Source: an uncultured Christensenella sp.
GTDB taxonomy: Bacteria > Bacillota > Clostridia > Christensenellales > UBA1242
DNA length: 46,180 bases
Direction of reading: 5' to 3'
NCBI GenBank assembly: GCA_910584815.1
Contig: CAJUBT010000001.1
Coordinates: 1-46,180, forward strand
Both the position numbers and the translations under genes were made by a program. Of the stretch, positions 15,142 to 23,709 are shown piece after piece (position 1 is the stretch's first letter; the number at the start of each line of letters is the position of its first letter). The notes below the pieces were generated by a model. The model had not been told where the DNA came from, made no database searches, and saw only the letters and a program-made list of their open reading frames with translations.

Positions 15142-16539
15142 ATGTTAAAATTATTTAATTCTTTAACTCAGAAAAAACAAGAGTTAAAACCAATAGAAGA
15201 AAATTTGGTAAAAATGTATTCTTGTGGCCCAACTGTATATTCTTACCAACATATAGGAAATATGCGTGCATACATTTTTATGGACACTTTAAGAAGAACA
15301 ATAAAATACAATGGCTATAAAATTAATGGGGTTATGAACATAACAGATGTAGGGCACCTAACTAGTGATGAAGATAGCGGAGCAGACAAAGTTGAAAGTG
15401 CCGCAAAGAGAGAAAACAAAACTCCTGAAGAAATTTCAAAGTTTTATTCTGATATTTTCTTTCACGATTTAGAACTTCTTAACATAGACATTCCTGAACA
15501 TATAACCCCTGCAACTAAGTACATTCCTCAGATGATAGATTTTGTTAAAGGGTTAGAAAAAAAAGGTTATACTTATAGAATTGAAGATGGCATTTATTTT
15601 GATGTTAAAAAGTTTTCTGGTTATGGGCAATTAAGTAATAAAGATTTAAATAGACCTGGTAATGCGAGAATAGAAGAAAATAGCAATAAACATCATCCTT
15701 TCGATTTTGCACTTTGGAAATTTGTGCCAAGCAGTCATATTATGAAGTGGGAAAGTCCTTGGGGAATTGGTTGCCCAGGGTGGCACATAGAATGCAGTGC
15801 TATGAGTAGAGATATTTTAGGGGATAGGTTTGACATCCACACTGGAGGTATAGACCATAAAACAGTTCATCACGAAGATGAAATTGCACAGAACGATGCA
15901 CTTGCTGGGCATAGAGTTGTTAACACTTGGATGCACAATGAATTTTTACTTGTTGATGGCGGAAAAATGAGCAAAAGCCTTGGTAATGTTTATACTATTG
16001 CAGATTTAAAACAAAGGGGCTTTAATCCGTTAGATTTTAAATTTTTCTGCTTAAACACACACTATAGCAAAAAAATTAATTTTACTTTTGATGGTTTAAA
16101 AGCAAGTGCAATGGGCTATAAAAAACTTAAAGCAAATTTGCAGGAGCATAAACAAGGCACAGAAAAAGTTGAAAGTGAAAAGATAGAAGAATATAAACAA
16201 AAGTTTTTAGAAGCAATTAACGATGACCTTAATTATCCACTTGCAATAGGTGTTTTGTGGACAATGCTAAAAACAGAACCAAAATCCAACGCAGTTTACA
16301 AAACAGCAATAGCTTTTGATAAAGCACTGGGGTTAGACCTTGAAATTAAGGAAGAAGAAAACACTTTTGATGATATAGATATTATTCCTCAAAATGTTAA
16401 AGACCTTGCTGATGCTCGTTTGCTTGCAAGACAATCTAAGAAATGGGATGAAAGTGACAGACTAAGAGAAAAAATAGCTGAACTTGGTTTTAAAATTAAA
16501 GATAGTAAAAATGGTTATGAATTAGAAAAGATAGATTAA
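15142..16539 (+). CDS. cysS: Cysteine--tRNA ligase
   Basis: A 465-residue class I synthetase that charges tRNA-Cys. Landmarks in order: the zinc-ligand CGPTVY region (about 28-33), the HIGH signature as HIGN (about 36-39), further zinc ligands in the GCPGWHIECSAM segment (about 210-221) and HTGGIDHKTVHHEDE (about 233-247), the KMSKS signature (about 275-279), and the C-terminal anticodon-binding helices with ADARLLARQSKKWDESDRLR. Length is normal and no key residue is missing. The gene is the second of the marR-cysS operon, two bases after the marR stop, with AGGAG about 11 nt before its ATG. I see no T-box leader, so regulation through MarR would replace the usual tRNA sensing. Confidence 0.97.
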   Translation: MLKLFNSLTQKKQELKPIEENLVKMYSCGPTVYSYQHIGNMRAYIFMDTLRRTIKYNGYKINGVMNITDVGHLTSDEDSGADKVESAAKRENKTPEEISKFYSDIFFHDLELLNIDIPEHITPATKYIPQMIDFVKGLEKKGYTYRIEDGIYFDVKKFSGYGQLSNKDLNRPGNARIEENSNKHHPFDFALWKFVPSSHIMKWESPWGIGCPGWHIECSAMSRDILGDRFDIHTGGIDHKTVHHEDEIAQNDALAGHRVVNTWMHNEFLLVDGGKMSKSLGNVYTIADLKQRGFNPLDFKFFCLNTHYSKKINFTFDGLKASAMGYKKLKANLQEHKQGTEKVESEKIEEYKQKFLEAINDDLNYPLAIGVLWTMLKTEPKSNAVYKTAIAFDKALGLDLEIKEEENTFDDIDIIPQNVKDLADARLLARQSKKWDESDRLREKIAELGFKIKDSKNGYELEKID

Positions 16540-16621
16540 TTTGTTTTTTTGTATGTTTTAAGTTAATTATTATTTAAGTTTTTAAAAACAACTTTTTATA
16601 TTTATAATTTAGGAAATTAAA

Positions 16622-16939
16622 ATGGAGTTTAATGAGTTTAAAGATAAGGAATTTTTCCCATATAATAGCCAAAATGTTTTAATTAGTTTTACAAAAAATT
16701 TTTTGGAACTTGTTGGAGAAGAAGAACTTAACAACAAGAAAGATTATGATATTATTATTAAATTTAAAGATTTAAGAAAACAATTAAAAGAATTGCTAGA
16801 GCAAGAAAATTTAATATTAAGTTATTATAATGATAAAGTAACTTTGGAAAATATGCCAAAGTACAACGAACAAACCTCAAAAGAAATTGTTAAAATTTTA
16901 ATTGATAAAATTGATAGGCTTTTAAGAAATAGAGAATAG
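16622..16939 (+). CDS. Hypothetical protein, 105 residues
   Basis: A small, charged, soluble protein with no family I recognise. The C-terminal two thirds are probably helical (DLRKQLKELLEQENLILSYY and SKEIVKILIDKIDRLLRNRE). AGGAAATTAAA precedes the ATG. It follows cysS by about 80 bases with no terminator between, so it may be read through from the same promoter. A terminator follows five bases after its stop. Codon use is normal for the window. Confidence 0.55.
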   Translation: MEFNEFKDKEFFPYNSQNVLISFTKNFLELVGEEELNNKKDYDIIIKFKDLRKQLKELLEQENLILSYYNDKVTLENMPKYNEQTSKEIVKILIDKIDRLLRNRE

Positions 16940-16944
16940 AAATA

Positions 16945-16980
16945 AAAAAAGGAGCATTAATATTTTTATGTTCCTTTTTT
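16945..16980. terminator. Bidirectional terminator between convergent genes
   Basis: A-run with GGAgCAT (to 16957) pairs with ATGtTCC and a T-run (16968-16980), loop 10 nt, one G-U pair. It ends the cysS-side transcript and can also serve the leftward gene that ends at 17081. Confidence 0.75.
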
Positions 16981-17080
16981 AAACTTAAAATATATAAAGA
17001 TAAATAGTATAAGAAATAAACTAAAAATGAGTAAAATTAAAAACTTATTTTATTGCAAGCTTAATAAACATATAGTAAAA

Positions 17081-18202
17081 CTAATTTTGTTGAGATGGGC
17101 TTTGAATATAAGTAGCTATGTTTTGTTGCTCAAGAATATTGCCTTCTGTTTGGCCTGCTGTTACAGTGGAAGAAGAAGTTGTTGCTTGTTGAACAGCAGA
17201 ATTTGCTTGTTCACTTTTTATTTTTTCAATAATGTTTTCAAATTCACTGCTTTGGGCTTCTACAAGTATATCTTTAACATCTTCGAGAATTGCATTTATA
17301 GTTGGTTTAGGAGTAAAGGTAGTGCTGTTTTGATTTTGAATTGAATTGGCTATTGAACCTGCTAAAGCATAGCCCATTGCTTTTGAAATTTCATCGCCAT
17401 ACTCTACACCATCATCGTTAATTAATTTCCAATTTTCATCTCTTCTAATAAGGTCAACGGAATGTTCATCCATACTTTCTTGCAGCATATTAGAGGTTAA
17501 TATGCTTATAGTACTTGAATCTTCCTTATATACAACAGTGCCATTGCTGTTAGTAGCAAAATCACTTTCTAAAAACTGTTTTGAAACAGGGGAGTTTTGA
17601 GGTCCATTTTCTAAAAAAATATCTTTCATTGGAATAACTTGCAAACTAGGGTAACCGCATTTTTTGAATGGGGCATAAGAAACTGTAAACATTTCATTTA
17701 ATGCTTCATTTGCAGTGTTTTTATTAATACCTAAAGCACTCATTTGATGAAAAGTTTCTTGAAGAAGGTCAGAAATTTCGTTTGAACCATAGCAATGGGA
17801 AAAGAAAGTTATTTGATTAAAGTTTTTTAATATTTGTTCTTTTGGTAGTGGAACGCCATTTTCATTTACACATAAAGGTAAAAAATAGTTTTGAACGAAT
17901 TCTGTTTTTTCCTCTTGGGTTAATGCTCCATCTCCTGCAATAGAATTAACTCCTAAAACTACTCCAATAAAATCAACATCTTCTTCGGTTGCAAATTCTC
18001 CCGTTGCTTGTTGTTTAAAGCCAATTAGGTTTTGTGCAATTTTGCACATTCCATTTGCAGTTTTAGCACTTATTGTTGAATTGCCACCAAAACAAAAAAC
18101 TGTTGGCTTAGATATTTTAAATTCATTGCAAGAAAGTTCCTGCCAATTATTATCACATTTTAAGTTTCTTTTACCTATTGTAAAATGTTCATATCTTCCC
18201 AA
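17081..18202 (-). CDS. Orphan protein, alpha/beta-hydrolase-like with cysteine elbow
   Basis: A 373-residue protein I cannot assign to a family. The first half suggests an alpha/beta hydrolase core: a strand ending in VFCFGGNST (about 35-43), which could be the oxyanion turn, and ITFFSHCYGSNEI (about 131-143), which has the small-x-nucleophile-x-small pattern with Cys137 in the nucleophile place (as in dienelactone hydrolases). I could not locate the acid and His members with confidence. The C-terminal ~60 residues are low-complexity Gln/Ser/Thr. The start is TTG with AGAGGT about 9 nt upstream. There is no signal peptide. It lies downstream of the HipA-like gene, but a terminator separates them. 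Confidence 0.5.
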   Translation of the reverse strand: MGRYEHFTIGKRNLKCDNNWQELSCNEFKISKPTVFCFGGNSTISAKTANGMCKIAQNLIGFKQQATGEFATEEDVDFIGVVLGVNSIAGDGALTQEEKTEFVQNYFLPLCVNENGVPLPKEQILKNFNQITFFSHCYGSNEISDLLQETFHQMSALGINKNTANEALNEMFTVSYAPFKKCGYPSLQVIPMKDIFLENGPQNSPVSKQFLESDFATNSNGTVVYKEDSSTISILTSNMLQESMDEHSVDLIRRDENWKLINDDGVEYGDEISKAMGYALAGSIANSIQNQNSTTFTPKPTINAILEDVKDILVEAQSSEFENIIEKIKSEQANSAVQQATTSSSTVTAGQTEGNILEQQNIATYIQSPSQQN

Positions 18203-18327
18203 GTTTTTTTACCTCTTTTGTAGATATTTATAAATACATATTATATTAAAAAATTTTATTTTGCAAGTGTGAAGATTGTTTAAACTATTTAAATGGGTTA
18301 AAGTAAATTAAAAAATTATAAAGGTGT

Positions 18328-18359
18328 AAAAAAAATACCAAGTTAATGGTATTTTTTTA
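18328..18359 (-). terminator. Intrinsic terminator of the HipA-like gene
   Basis: A-run plus TACCA (18336-18340) pairs with TGGTA plus T-run (18347-18356), loop 6 nt. A-tracts on the left give a T-tract on the minus strand, so it terminates leftward transcription about 125 bases after the HipA-like stop. Confidence 0.75.
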
Positions 18360-18482
18360 ATAAATAAAGTTAAATATATTGAGTTAATTATTTATTTTAT
18401 TAATATTAATTATTATTTTTATAACAATACATTTAAATGTTTATGTTTTTAATTGCTAGTATATATAAGAATGATAATAGGC

Positions 18483-19841
18483 TTATAATGAAAGGTCTGG
18501 TAAAGGAAGGTTAATAATACCCTGACTATATGTAATTCTTGTTGCGTTAGGTGCAGGTTTATCTGTAATTTGCTCAGTTTGATGTTTATCACTATTGTTC
18601 ATTTCATAAATTGAAGTTTCGGTTAAATAACTTTCATTTGCTTGTTGAGAAGCATTGTCTGGAATAATTTCTTCATATAATTCTTCATCATAAGCATATC
18701 TTTTTTCACCTGGAACTAAAGCAAGGTTATCTTCTAATTTTTCGCTAAAAATGGCACCTCTTTGTTGTAGGTACTCTATGCTCATTTCGGCTTGTTCTGT
18801 AGTAATTAAATTATCTTCGCCTGAATATTTGCCAATAATTTCAGGTATTAATCCGCTAGCCATAAAGTTTTCTAAGTCTTCACTAAATTTTTGTGCAACA
18901 GTTGGAAAGGCTTGACATATAAAATTAATATTGATGTCTGATCTATCTTCAAAGGTGTTTCTTTTAGCGTATTCGCTTACAGGACAATTATATTTTGCCA
19001 ATTTAATGGCGTTAAATTTATCGATACTCTCTTGGGTTATAAATTGTCTTGCTGCTTCTGAATAATTTTCTATGCTATCTAGTTTAGGAGGGCTGAATTT
19101 GTTTGCTACTAAGGAATTCATAACCTCACCAAAATCGAAGTTAGGGGCAATTGTTGCATATCCACGAACTGGGTTAACAATAATGCCAGAGTTTTTAGAA
19201 GTAAAGTCTATATCACCAAGAAAATCCCTAAGCAAATACTGGTAAGCATAGTCTTTTTGAATATGGCTAACTGTTTGCATTGTTTTTTCAGGTGAAAGAT
19301 GTGGTAATGCTTTTGCAATAAATTGTGGCACAAGTTCTGTTAAAGTCATAACATCAGTGGTCATTTCTTGTGCATTTGCAATTTTGTAGAAGGTTATTAA
19401 TTCTTCATCTCTTCCTAAAAAACTAAAAACCATATTGCCAAACTCGGTTTTTGTGTCTAAGTAAGGCGACACTGCTTGATAAAGAGAATTTGGAGATTTA
19501 TCTAAATTAGCAGGATAGTTAAAGCAAGTTTTTGTGCTAAAATGAGTTGCAATTTCCATAGCTATTGCTTCCGTGAAAACGGAAACGGTTGATTTTTGAA
19601 ACTTAAAAAATGCTGGGATTGGAGCATCTGAACTTGTGGGTAACCGTTCTTTTAAAGCAGTAACAATGTTAGGATTTTTTCTATATTCTTCTGGAATAGA
19701 AAGTGAGTGTGCAAGCCCCCATAAAGTAACATTACGGGTGCGTGGTGCCATTAACCCATTATCTGTTATAAAAAAGCTACCTTTTGCAGTGCCTTCTTCA
19801 AATATATTTTTATATAATGTTGCAATTTCATTTATTTTCAT
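18483..19841 (-). CDS. HipA-like kinase-fold protein (divergent, no HipB partner)
   Basis: A 452-residue protein without an obvious named family, but with the HipA kinase spacing: a lysine in a strand (FFKFQ, Lys80), a helix with an acidic residue (VFTEAIAMEIA, Glu91), then the catalytic pair in GDIDFTSKNSG (Asp212 and Asn217, five apart) and a metal-binding Asp in APNFDFGEV (Asp236, 19 after the Asn). In HipA the corresponding residues are Asp309, Asn314 and Asp332. HipA proteins are Ser/Thr kinases that hit translation factors. The C-terminal ~60 residues are low-complexity. No helix-turn-helix HipB gene is adjacent. No ribosome site precedes the ATG; TATAAT lies 11 bases away. The kinase call rests on pattern alone. 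Confidence 0.5.
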   Translation of the reverse strand: MKINEIATLYKNIFEEGTAKGSFFITDNGLMAPRTRNVTLWGLAHSLSIPEEYRKNPNIVTALKERLPTSSDAPIPAFFKFQKSTVSVFTEAIAMEIATHFSTKTCFNYPANLDKSPNSLYQAVSPYLDTKTEFGNMVFSFLGRDEELITFYKIANAQEMTTDVMTLTELVPQFIAKALPHLSPEKTMQTVSHIQKDYAYQYLLRDFLGDIDFTSKNSGIIVNPVRGYATIAPNFDFGEVMNSLVANKFSPPKLDSIENYSEAARQFITQESIDKFNAIKLAKYNCPVSEYAKRNTFEDRSDININFICQAFPTVAQKFSEDLENFMASGLIPEIIGKYSGEDNLITTEQAEMSIEYLQQRGAIFSEKLEDNLALVPGEKRYAYDEELYEEIIPDNASQQANESYLTETSIYEMNNSDKHQTEQITDKPAPNATRITYSQGIINLPLPDLSL

Positions 19842-19941
19842 ATCTTAATATTATTATAATTTGCATTAAAAAGCAATGTGCAATATGCCTAAAAAAATAT
19901 TAGTAAAAAAATAGGAAAATCTTGTCAAAAAAAATTTATAG

Positions 19942-19970
19942 TTGAAATTTAAAACAAACTATGGTAAACT
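19942..19970 (+). promoter_or_regulatory. Candidate promoter of the aldehyde dehydrogenase gene
   Basis: TTGAAA (19942-19947), 17 bases, TAAACT (19965-19970), about 60 bases before the ATG. The -35 is good, the -10 moderate. Confidence 0.45.
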
Positions 19971-20031
19971 TAGTGCAAGTAAAATTTTTTAAATTTCTAT
20001 ATTAATTTAAAATTGTTTAAGGAGAAAAACA

Positions 20032-21393
20032 ATGCTTGAAATTTTGGAAAAGCAAAAAAAATTTTTTAAAACAAACACAACTCTTAGTGTTAAATTTAGG
20101 TTAACCCAACTTAAAAGGCTTAAAACTCAACTTTATGCCTATCACGATAGAATTTGTAAAGCTTTTAAAAAAGATTTAAATAAAAATGAATACGATGTTG
20201 TTTCTACTGAAATTGGGCTTGTTATGAATGAAATAAACACTGCCATTAAACATTTAAAACATTGGGCAAAACCTAAAAGAGTATGGTCATCTATTATTAA
20301 TTTTCCAGCAAAAGCTTATAAGCACTACGACCCTTATGGGTGTGTTTTAGTTGCTGCCCCTTGGAATTATCCATTTCAATTAACAATGATACCTGTTATT
20401 GGAGCAATTGCAGGTGGTAACACTGTTGTTGTTAAACCATCAAGAAGCACACCTAATGTTACTGAAATTATTAAAAAAATATTTAATATATTTGATGATG
20501 ATTATGTTTATATTGTAACAAAAGATGAGGAAATAGAACAACTTTTTGACCAACCATTTGATTTTATTTTCTATACAGGCTCTCCAAAACAAGCAAGAGA
20601 TTTAGCAAAAAAACAAGCACAATATTTAACACCTATGGTTTTAGAACTTGGTGGTAAAAGCCCTTGTATTGTAGATAAAGATGCCGATATTGAAGCAAGT
20701 GCAAGAAGAGTTGTTTGGGGCAAATTTTTAAATGCTGGGCAAACTTGCGTTGCACCAGATTATGTGTTATTACATAAAGATATTAAAGAATTATGGCTAC
20801 AATATGCAAGAGATTACATTAAGAACTTTTATTACGATGGCGAAACTTTGCGTAAGGATTTTGTTAAAATTATAAATGAAAAGAATTTAAAAAGAATAAC
20901 AAAACTGTTGGGAGAGAACCATATTTTCTGTGGTGGGGATGTTGTTAGAGAACAAACTTTAGAGCCAACAATTTTAACTGAAGTTACAAGAGATAATGCA
21001 GTTATGCAGGAAGAAGTTTTTGGTCCAGTTATGCCTGTTTTAGATTTTGAGGATTTAGATGAAGAATTAAAAGTTATAGATGAACTTGACCGTCCACTTG
21101 CTTTTTATTACTTTGGCACAGATAAAAAGAATATTAAAAAAGTTAAAACTGTTGCACGCTTTGGTGGTGGTTGCATTAACGACACAATTATGCATATTAG
21201 TGAAGAACACCTACCTTTTGGTGGAGTTGGTAATAGTGGTATGGGTTCTTATCACGGCAAACAAACTTTCTTAACTTTCACGCACGAAAAGAGTGTTTTA
21301 CAAAAATATCCAAAGGCAGAAATTAAACTTAAATATCCACCTACAGATGATAAAAAATTAAAACTTACAAAATTTATTTTTAGAATTAAATAG
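20032..21393 (+). CDS. Aldehyde dehydrogenase, class 3 type
   Basis: A 453-residue NAD(P)-dependent aldehyde dehydrogenase. The fold landmarks are all present: PWNYPFQL (cofactor site entry, about 105-112), KPSR in the Rossmann region, FYTGSP, the general-base LELGGK (Glu at about 205), the catalytic cysteine in GQTCVAPDY (Cys at about 239), and EEVFGPVMPV (about 330-339). The short length, and the C-terminal basic tail, point to the ALDH3/fatty-aldehyde branch rather than the ~490-residue classes. AAGGAGAAAAACA precedes the ATG. It is a single-gene unit closed by a terminator. The physiological aldehyde is unknown. Confidence 0.92.
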   Translation: MLEILEKQKKFFKTNTTLSVKFRLTQLKRLKTQLYAYHDRICKAFKKDLNKNEYDVVSTEIGLVMNEINTAIKHLKHWAKPKRVWSSIINFPAKAYKHYDPYGCVLVAAPWNYPFQLTMIPVIGAIAGGNTVVVKPSRSTPNVTEIIKKIFNIFDDDYVYIVTKDEEIEQLFDQPFDFIFYTGSPKQARDLAKKQAQYLTPMVLELGGKSPCIVDKDADIEASARRVVWGKFLNAGQTCVAPDYVLLHKDIKELWLQYARDYIKNFYYDGETLRKDFVKIINEKNLKRITKLLGENHIFCGGDVVREQTLEPTILTEVTRDNAVMQEEVFGPVMPVLDFEDLDEELKVIDELDRPLAFYYFGTDKKNIKKVKTVARFGGGCINDTIMHISEEHLPFGGVGNSGMGSYHGKQTFLTFTHEKSVLQKYPKAEIKLKYPPTDDKKLKLTKFIFRIK

Positions 21394-21400
21394 TTCTTTT

Positions 21401-21434
21401 AAAAACCTTATGTATTTTGGCGTAAGGTTTTTTT
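21401..21434 (+). terminator. Intrinsic terminator of the aldehyde dehydrogenase gene
   Basis: AAAAACCTTA (21401-21410) pairs with TAAGGTTTTT (21423-21432) around a 12-nt loop, with the T-run continuing to 21434. Confidence 0.85.
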
Positions 21435-21534
21435 ATTGTGGTTTACTTTATTTTTTTAAATTGGTATTATAGTTAATAAAGTTTAAAATTGGTTTTTAAA
21501 AAATATAAATAAATTAAAAGAAGAATTAAAAAAT

Positions 21535-22209
21535 ATGTTTTCAAGAACAGAACGAGTAATGGGTAAAAATAATTTAGAACTTTTAAGCAACTGCAATATA
21601 GCAGTGCTTGGTGTTGGTGGAGTAGGCGGCTATGTTGCAGAAATGATGGTTCGCTTAGGGGTTATGAATATTACAATTGTAGATTTTGATGTAATAGATG
21701 TTAGTAACTTAAACAGGCAAATAGTGGCTTTAAACAGTAATATAGGTTGTTATAAAGTAGAAGAATTAAAAAAAAGATTATTAGATATAAACCCTAATTG
21801 TAAAGTTTTAGCTTGTAATGAAAAATTAACAAAAGATAATGTTCCTAGCTTATTAAACCAAAATTTTAACTTTGTTATAGATGCAATAGATTATATTTTT
21901 GCAAAAGTAGAAATTGCAAAGTTTTGCACACAAAATAACATTAACATAATTTCCTCTATGGGCACAGGTAACAGATATAAGCAAATTCCACAATTTGAAG
22001 TAACAGATGTGTTTAAAACAAGTTACGATAAGTTAGCAAAAAAATTTAGAAAACTTTTAAAAGAGCAGAATATTACAAGCCTTACAGTTTGCTATACCAA
22101 ACAACCGCCAGAAGAAACTAAGGCACTGGGTAGCGTTGTTTATTATCCACTTATGTGTGCTGGCACAATTGTAAGTTTTGTTATTAATAAACTTTTAAAT
22201 AATAATTAA
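21535..22209 (+). CDS. tcdA: tRNA threonylcarbamoyladenosine dehydratase
   Basis: A 224-residue E1-like (ThiF/HesA) enzyme. The ATP-binding loop is GVGGVGGYVAE (about 27-37), followed by the acidic strand end DFDVIDVSNLNRQ (about 54-66), which holds the Asp, Asn and Arg of the adenylation site; then DAIDY. The motif TVCYTKQPPEE (about 183-193) matches the conserved region seen in TcdA/YgdL and separates it from MoeB and ThiF, which carry zinc-binding cysteine pairs. TcdA cyclises t6A at tRNA position 37 to ct6A. The ribosome site is weak (AGAAG). It stands alone. Confidence 0.85.
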   Translation: MFSRTERVMGKNNLELLSNCNIAVLGVGGVGGYVAEMMVRLGVMNITIVDFDVIDVSNLNRQIVALNSNIGCYKVEELKKRLLDINPNCKVLACNEKLTKDNVPSLLNQNFNFVIDAIDYIFAKVEIAKFCTQNNINIISSMGTGNRYKQIPQFEVTDVFKTSYDKLAKKFRKLLKEQNITSLTVCYTKQPPEETKALGSVVYYPLMCAGTIVSFVINKLLNNN

Positions 22210-22465
22210 TAAATGATTATTTAATATAAAGGCAAATAGACCATAGAATTAGGTTGTTAAATAAATTTAATGTTTATAAAACAAATATTTACGTAATGTA
22301 AAACTTTTAACTAAAAGATATACTACCATAAAGGCGTGTTTATAAATAAAAAAATGAGATGGGTTATGAAATCTTGCTTTGCAAAATTATTATTCTTTAC
22401 TGTGCTAGAATAAGAAGCATAGATACGATGATTTATTAAAAAAACATAATACTTATAAGTTTAAG
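22210..22465. other. Intergenic region after tcdA
   Basis: About 255 AT-rich bases without a supportable gene; short frames here lack ribosome sites. The rest of this gap holds the duplicated Nudix tail and the terminator described separately. Confidence 0.5.
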
Positions 22466-22590
22466 TGACAATAAACTAATAGTTGAAAAACTAGAAATTT
22501 ATAATGTGTTTGCAAAAGTTTTGTTTAGATTTAAAAAAATTTAATTTAAAATATTAAATTTTTTTGCTAAATTTAAAAAAATATTAATGG
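22466..22590 (+). pseudogene. Duplicated 3' end of a Nudix gene
   Basis: This ~125-base segment aligns with the end of the Nudix gene at 29.7 kb and its downstream flank (30221-30345). In frame it reads DNKLIVEKLEIYNVFAKVLF and a stop at 22542-22544, against DNKLIVERPEIYNVLANFLF in the intact gene. The match continues about 45 bases past the stop, through the shared GCTAAATTTAAAA stretch. Nothing upstream of 22466 resembles the rest of a Nudix gene, so only the tail was copied or kept. Confidence 0.7.
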
Positions 22591-22678
22591 TGTTAATAGG
22601 TTAATAGAAAATATAAAAATTTTATGTTAAAAAGTTTTCTTTAAAAAATAAAGAGTTGTGATATTTATTTAATTAAAT

Positions 22679-22722
22679 AAAAAAACTCTTGTGAAGAATA
22701 AAATTCATAAGAGTTTTTTTTA
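22679..22722. terminator. Bidirectional terminator downstream of rubrerythrin
   Basis: AAAAACTCTTgTGAA (22681-22695) pairs with TTCAtAAGAGTTTTT (22704-22718), loop 8 nt, one G-U pair, with A-tract on the left and T-tract on the right. It fits the leftward rubrerythrin gene, which ends about 100 bases to the right. Confidence 0.85.
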
Positions 22723-22823
22723 CTTAAAAATTTAGGTAGAAGGTTTTATATTATAAATTTAAAAATGGTTTTATTTTAAAAATTTTTTAGATAGTTGTTA
22801 AATTAGTTAAAAATTTTTTAGAG

Positions 22824-23420
22824 TTATTTCTTTGCACTATTTAAAAAAGTTAAATCAATATAATCATTACTTAAATCGCAAAGAGGGCAAGTTTCAAAAG
22901 CTTGCTTATGAGTTTCAGAGTGTCCACAATGTCCACATTTCCATTCAAGCGGAACAGCACTCTTATAAATGGCTTTACTTTTTAATTTGTTATATAGGTC
23001 ATCTAAAATCATAAAGTGGTCGTTTTCCACAAGGGCAATAAGTTTAAATTTTTGTGCAATTTCTTTAAAACCCTCATCTTCTGCAATTTTGCTAAAAGTA
23101 GGGTATATGCTAGTGTTTTCACTTTTTTCGTTGTTAGACGATGCTTTAATCATTTCTGCAATGTCACCATCTTCAAAAGGGTAGCCTGCTTTTATTTCTA
23201 TATTGGTGTCGGCATTTCCGCTATGGGTTGCAATTAAGTCCCAAAAAACTCGGGCGTGTGCCATTTCATTTTTTGCAAGATCTTTCATAATCATTTGAAT
23301 ATTTTTTTTACCCTCTTTAATTGCTTTTTGCCCAATAAATTGATATCTTGCCCCAGCTTGACATTCGCCTGCAAAAGCCCTTGCTAAGTTTGTTTTAGTT
23401 TGAGATTCATCAAAATTCAT
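22824..23420 (-). CDS. Rubrerythrin
   Basis: A 198-residue protein with a ferritin-like four-helix diiron domain (metal-ligand glutamates in AGECQAGARY, KNEMAHARVF, AEDEGF and VENDHF, the last three at about 52, 114-117 and 132) followed by a rubredoxin-like FeS4 site with two CxxC pairs, Cys162/165 and Cys178/181. Rubrerythrins reduce hydrogen peroxide in the cytoplasm of anaerobes, taking electrons from rubredoxin or NAD(P)H. AAGGAGAAAACAAAAA precedes the ATG. It is monocistronic and closed by a strong terminator. Length and motifs are normal. No PerR box is evident upstream. Confidence 0.95.
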   Translation of the reverse strand: MNFDESQTKTNLARAFAGECQAGARYQFIGQKAIKEGKKNIQMIMKDLAKNEMAHARVFWDLIATHSGNADTNIEIKAGYPFEDGDIAEMIKASSNNEKSENTSIYPTFSKIAEDEGFKEIAQKFKLIALVENDHFMILDDLYNKLKSKAIYKSAVPLEWKCGHCGHSETHKQAFETCPLCDLSNDYIDLTFLNSAKK

Positions 23421-23709
23421 TTTTTGTTTTCTCCTTTATAAATTTTTAGAAATAATTTTGTTGAATTAATTTAAATTCTAAAAAAATAATTAACATCTTT
23501 TGCGTTTTTTATTCACTTAGTTTTTGTAATTTTTAAAGTATAATTTTATGATTAAGTTTTATTTATGTTGTTAAAAATATTTTTTAAAATTTAGTTAAAT
23601 GCTAATAAATATAAGGGGTTTAGAGGTTAAAAAATTAAACAATGTTAAGATTTTTGTTTGCTTATTTTTGCAATTTTAATTAAAATAAATTAAGAGGTAA
23701 AAGTATTTT

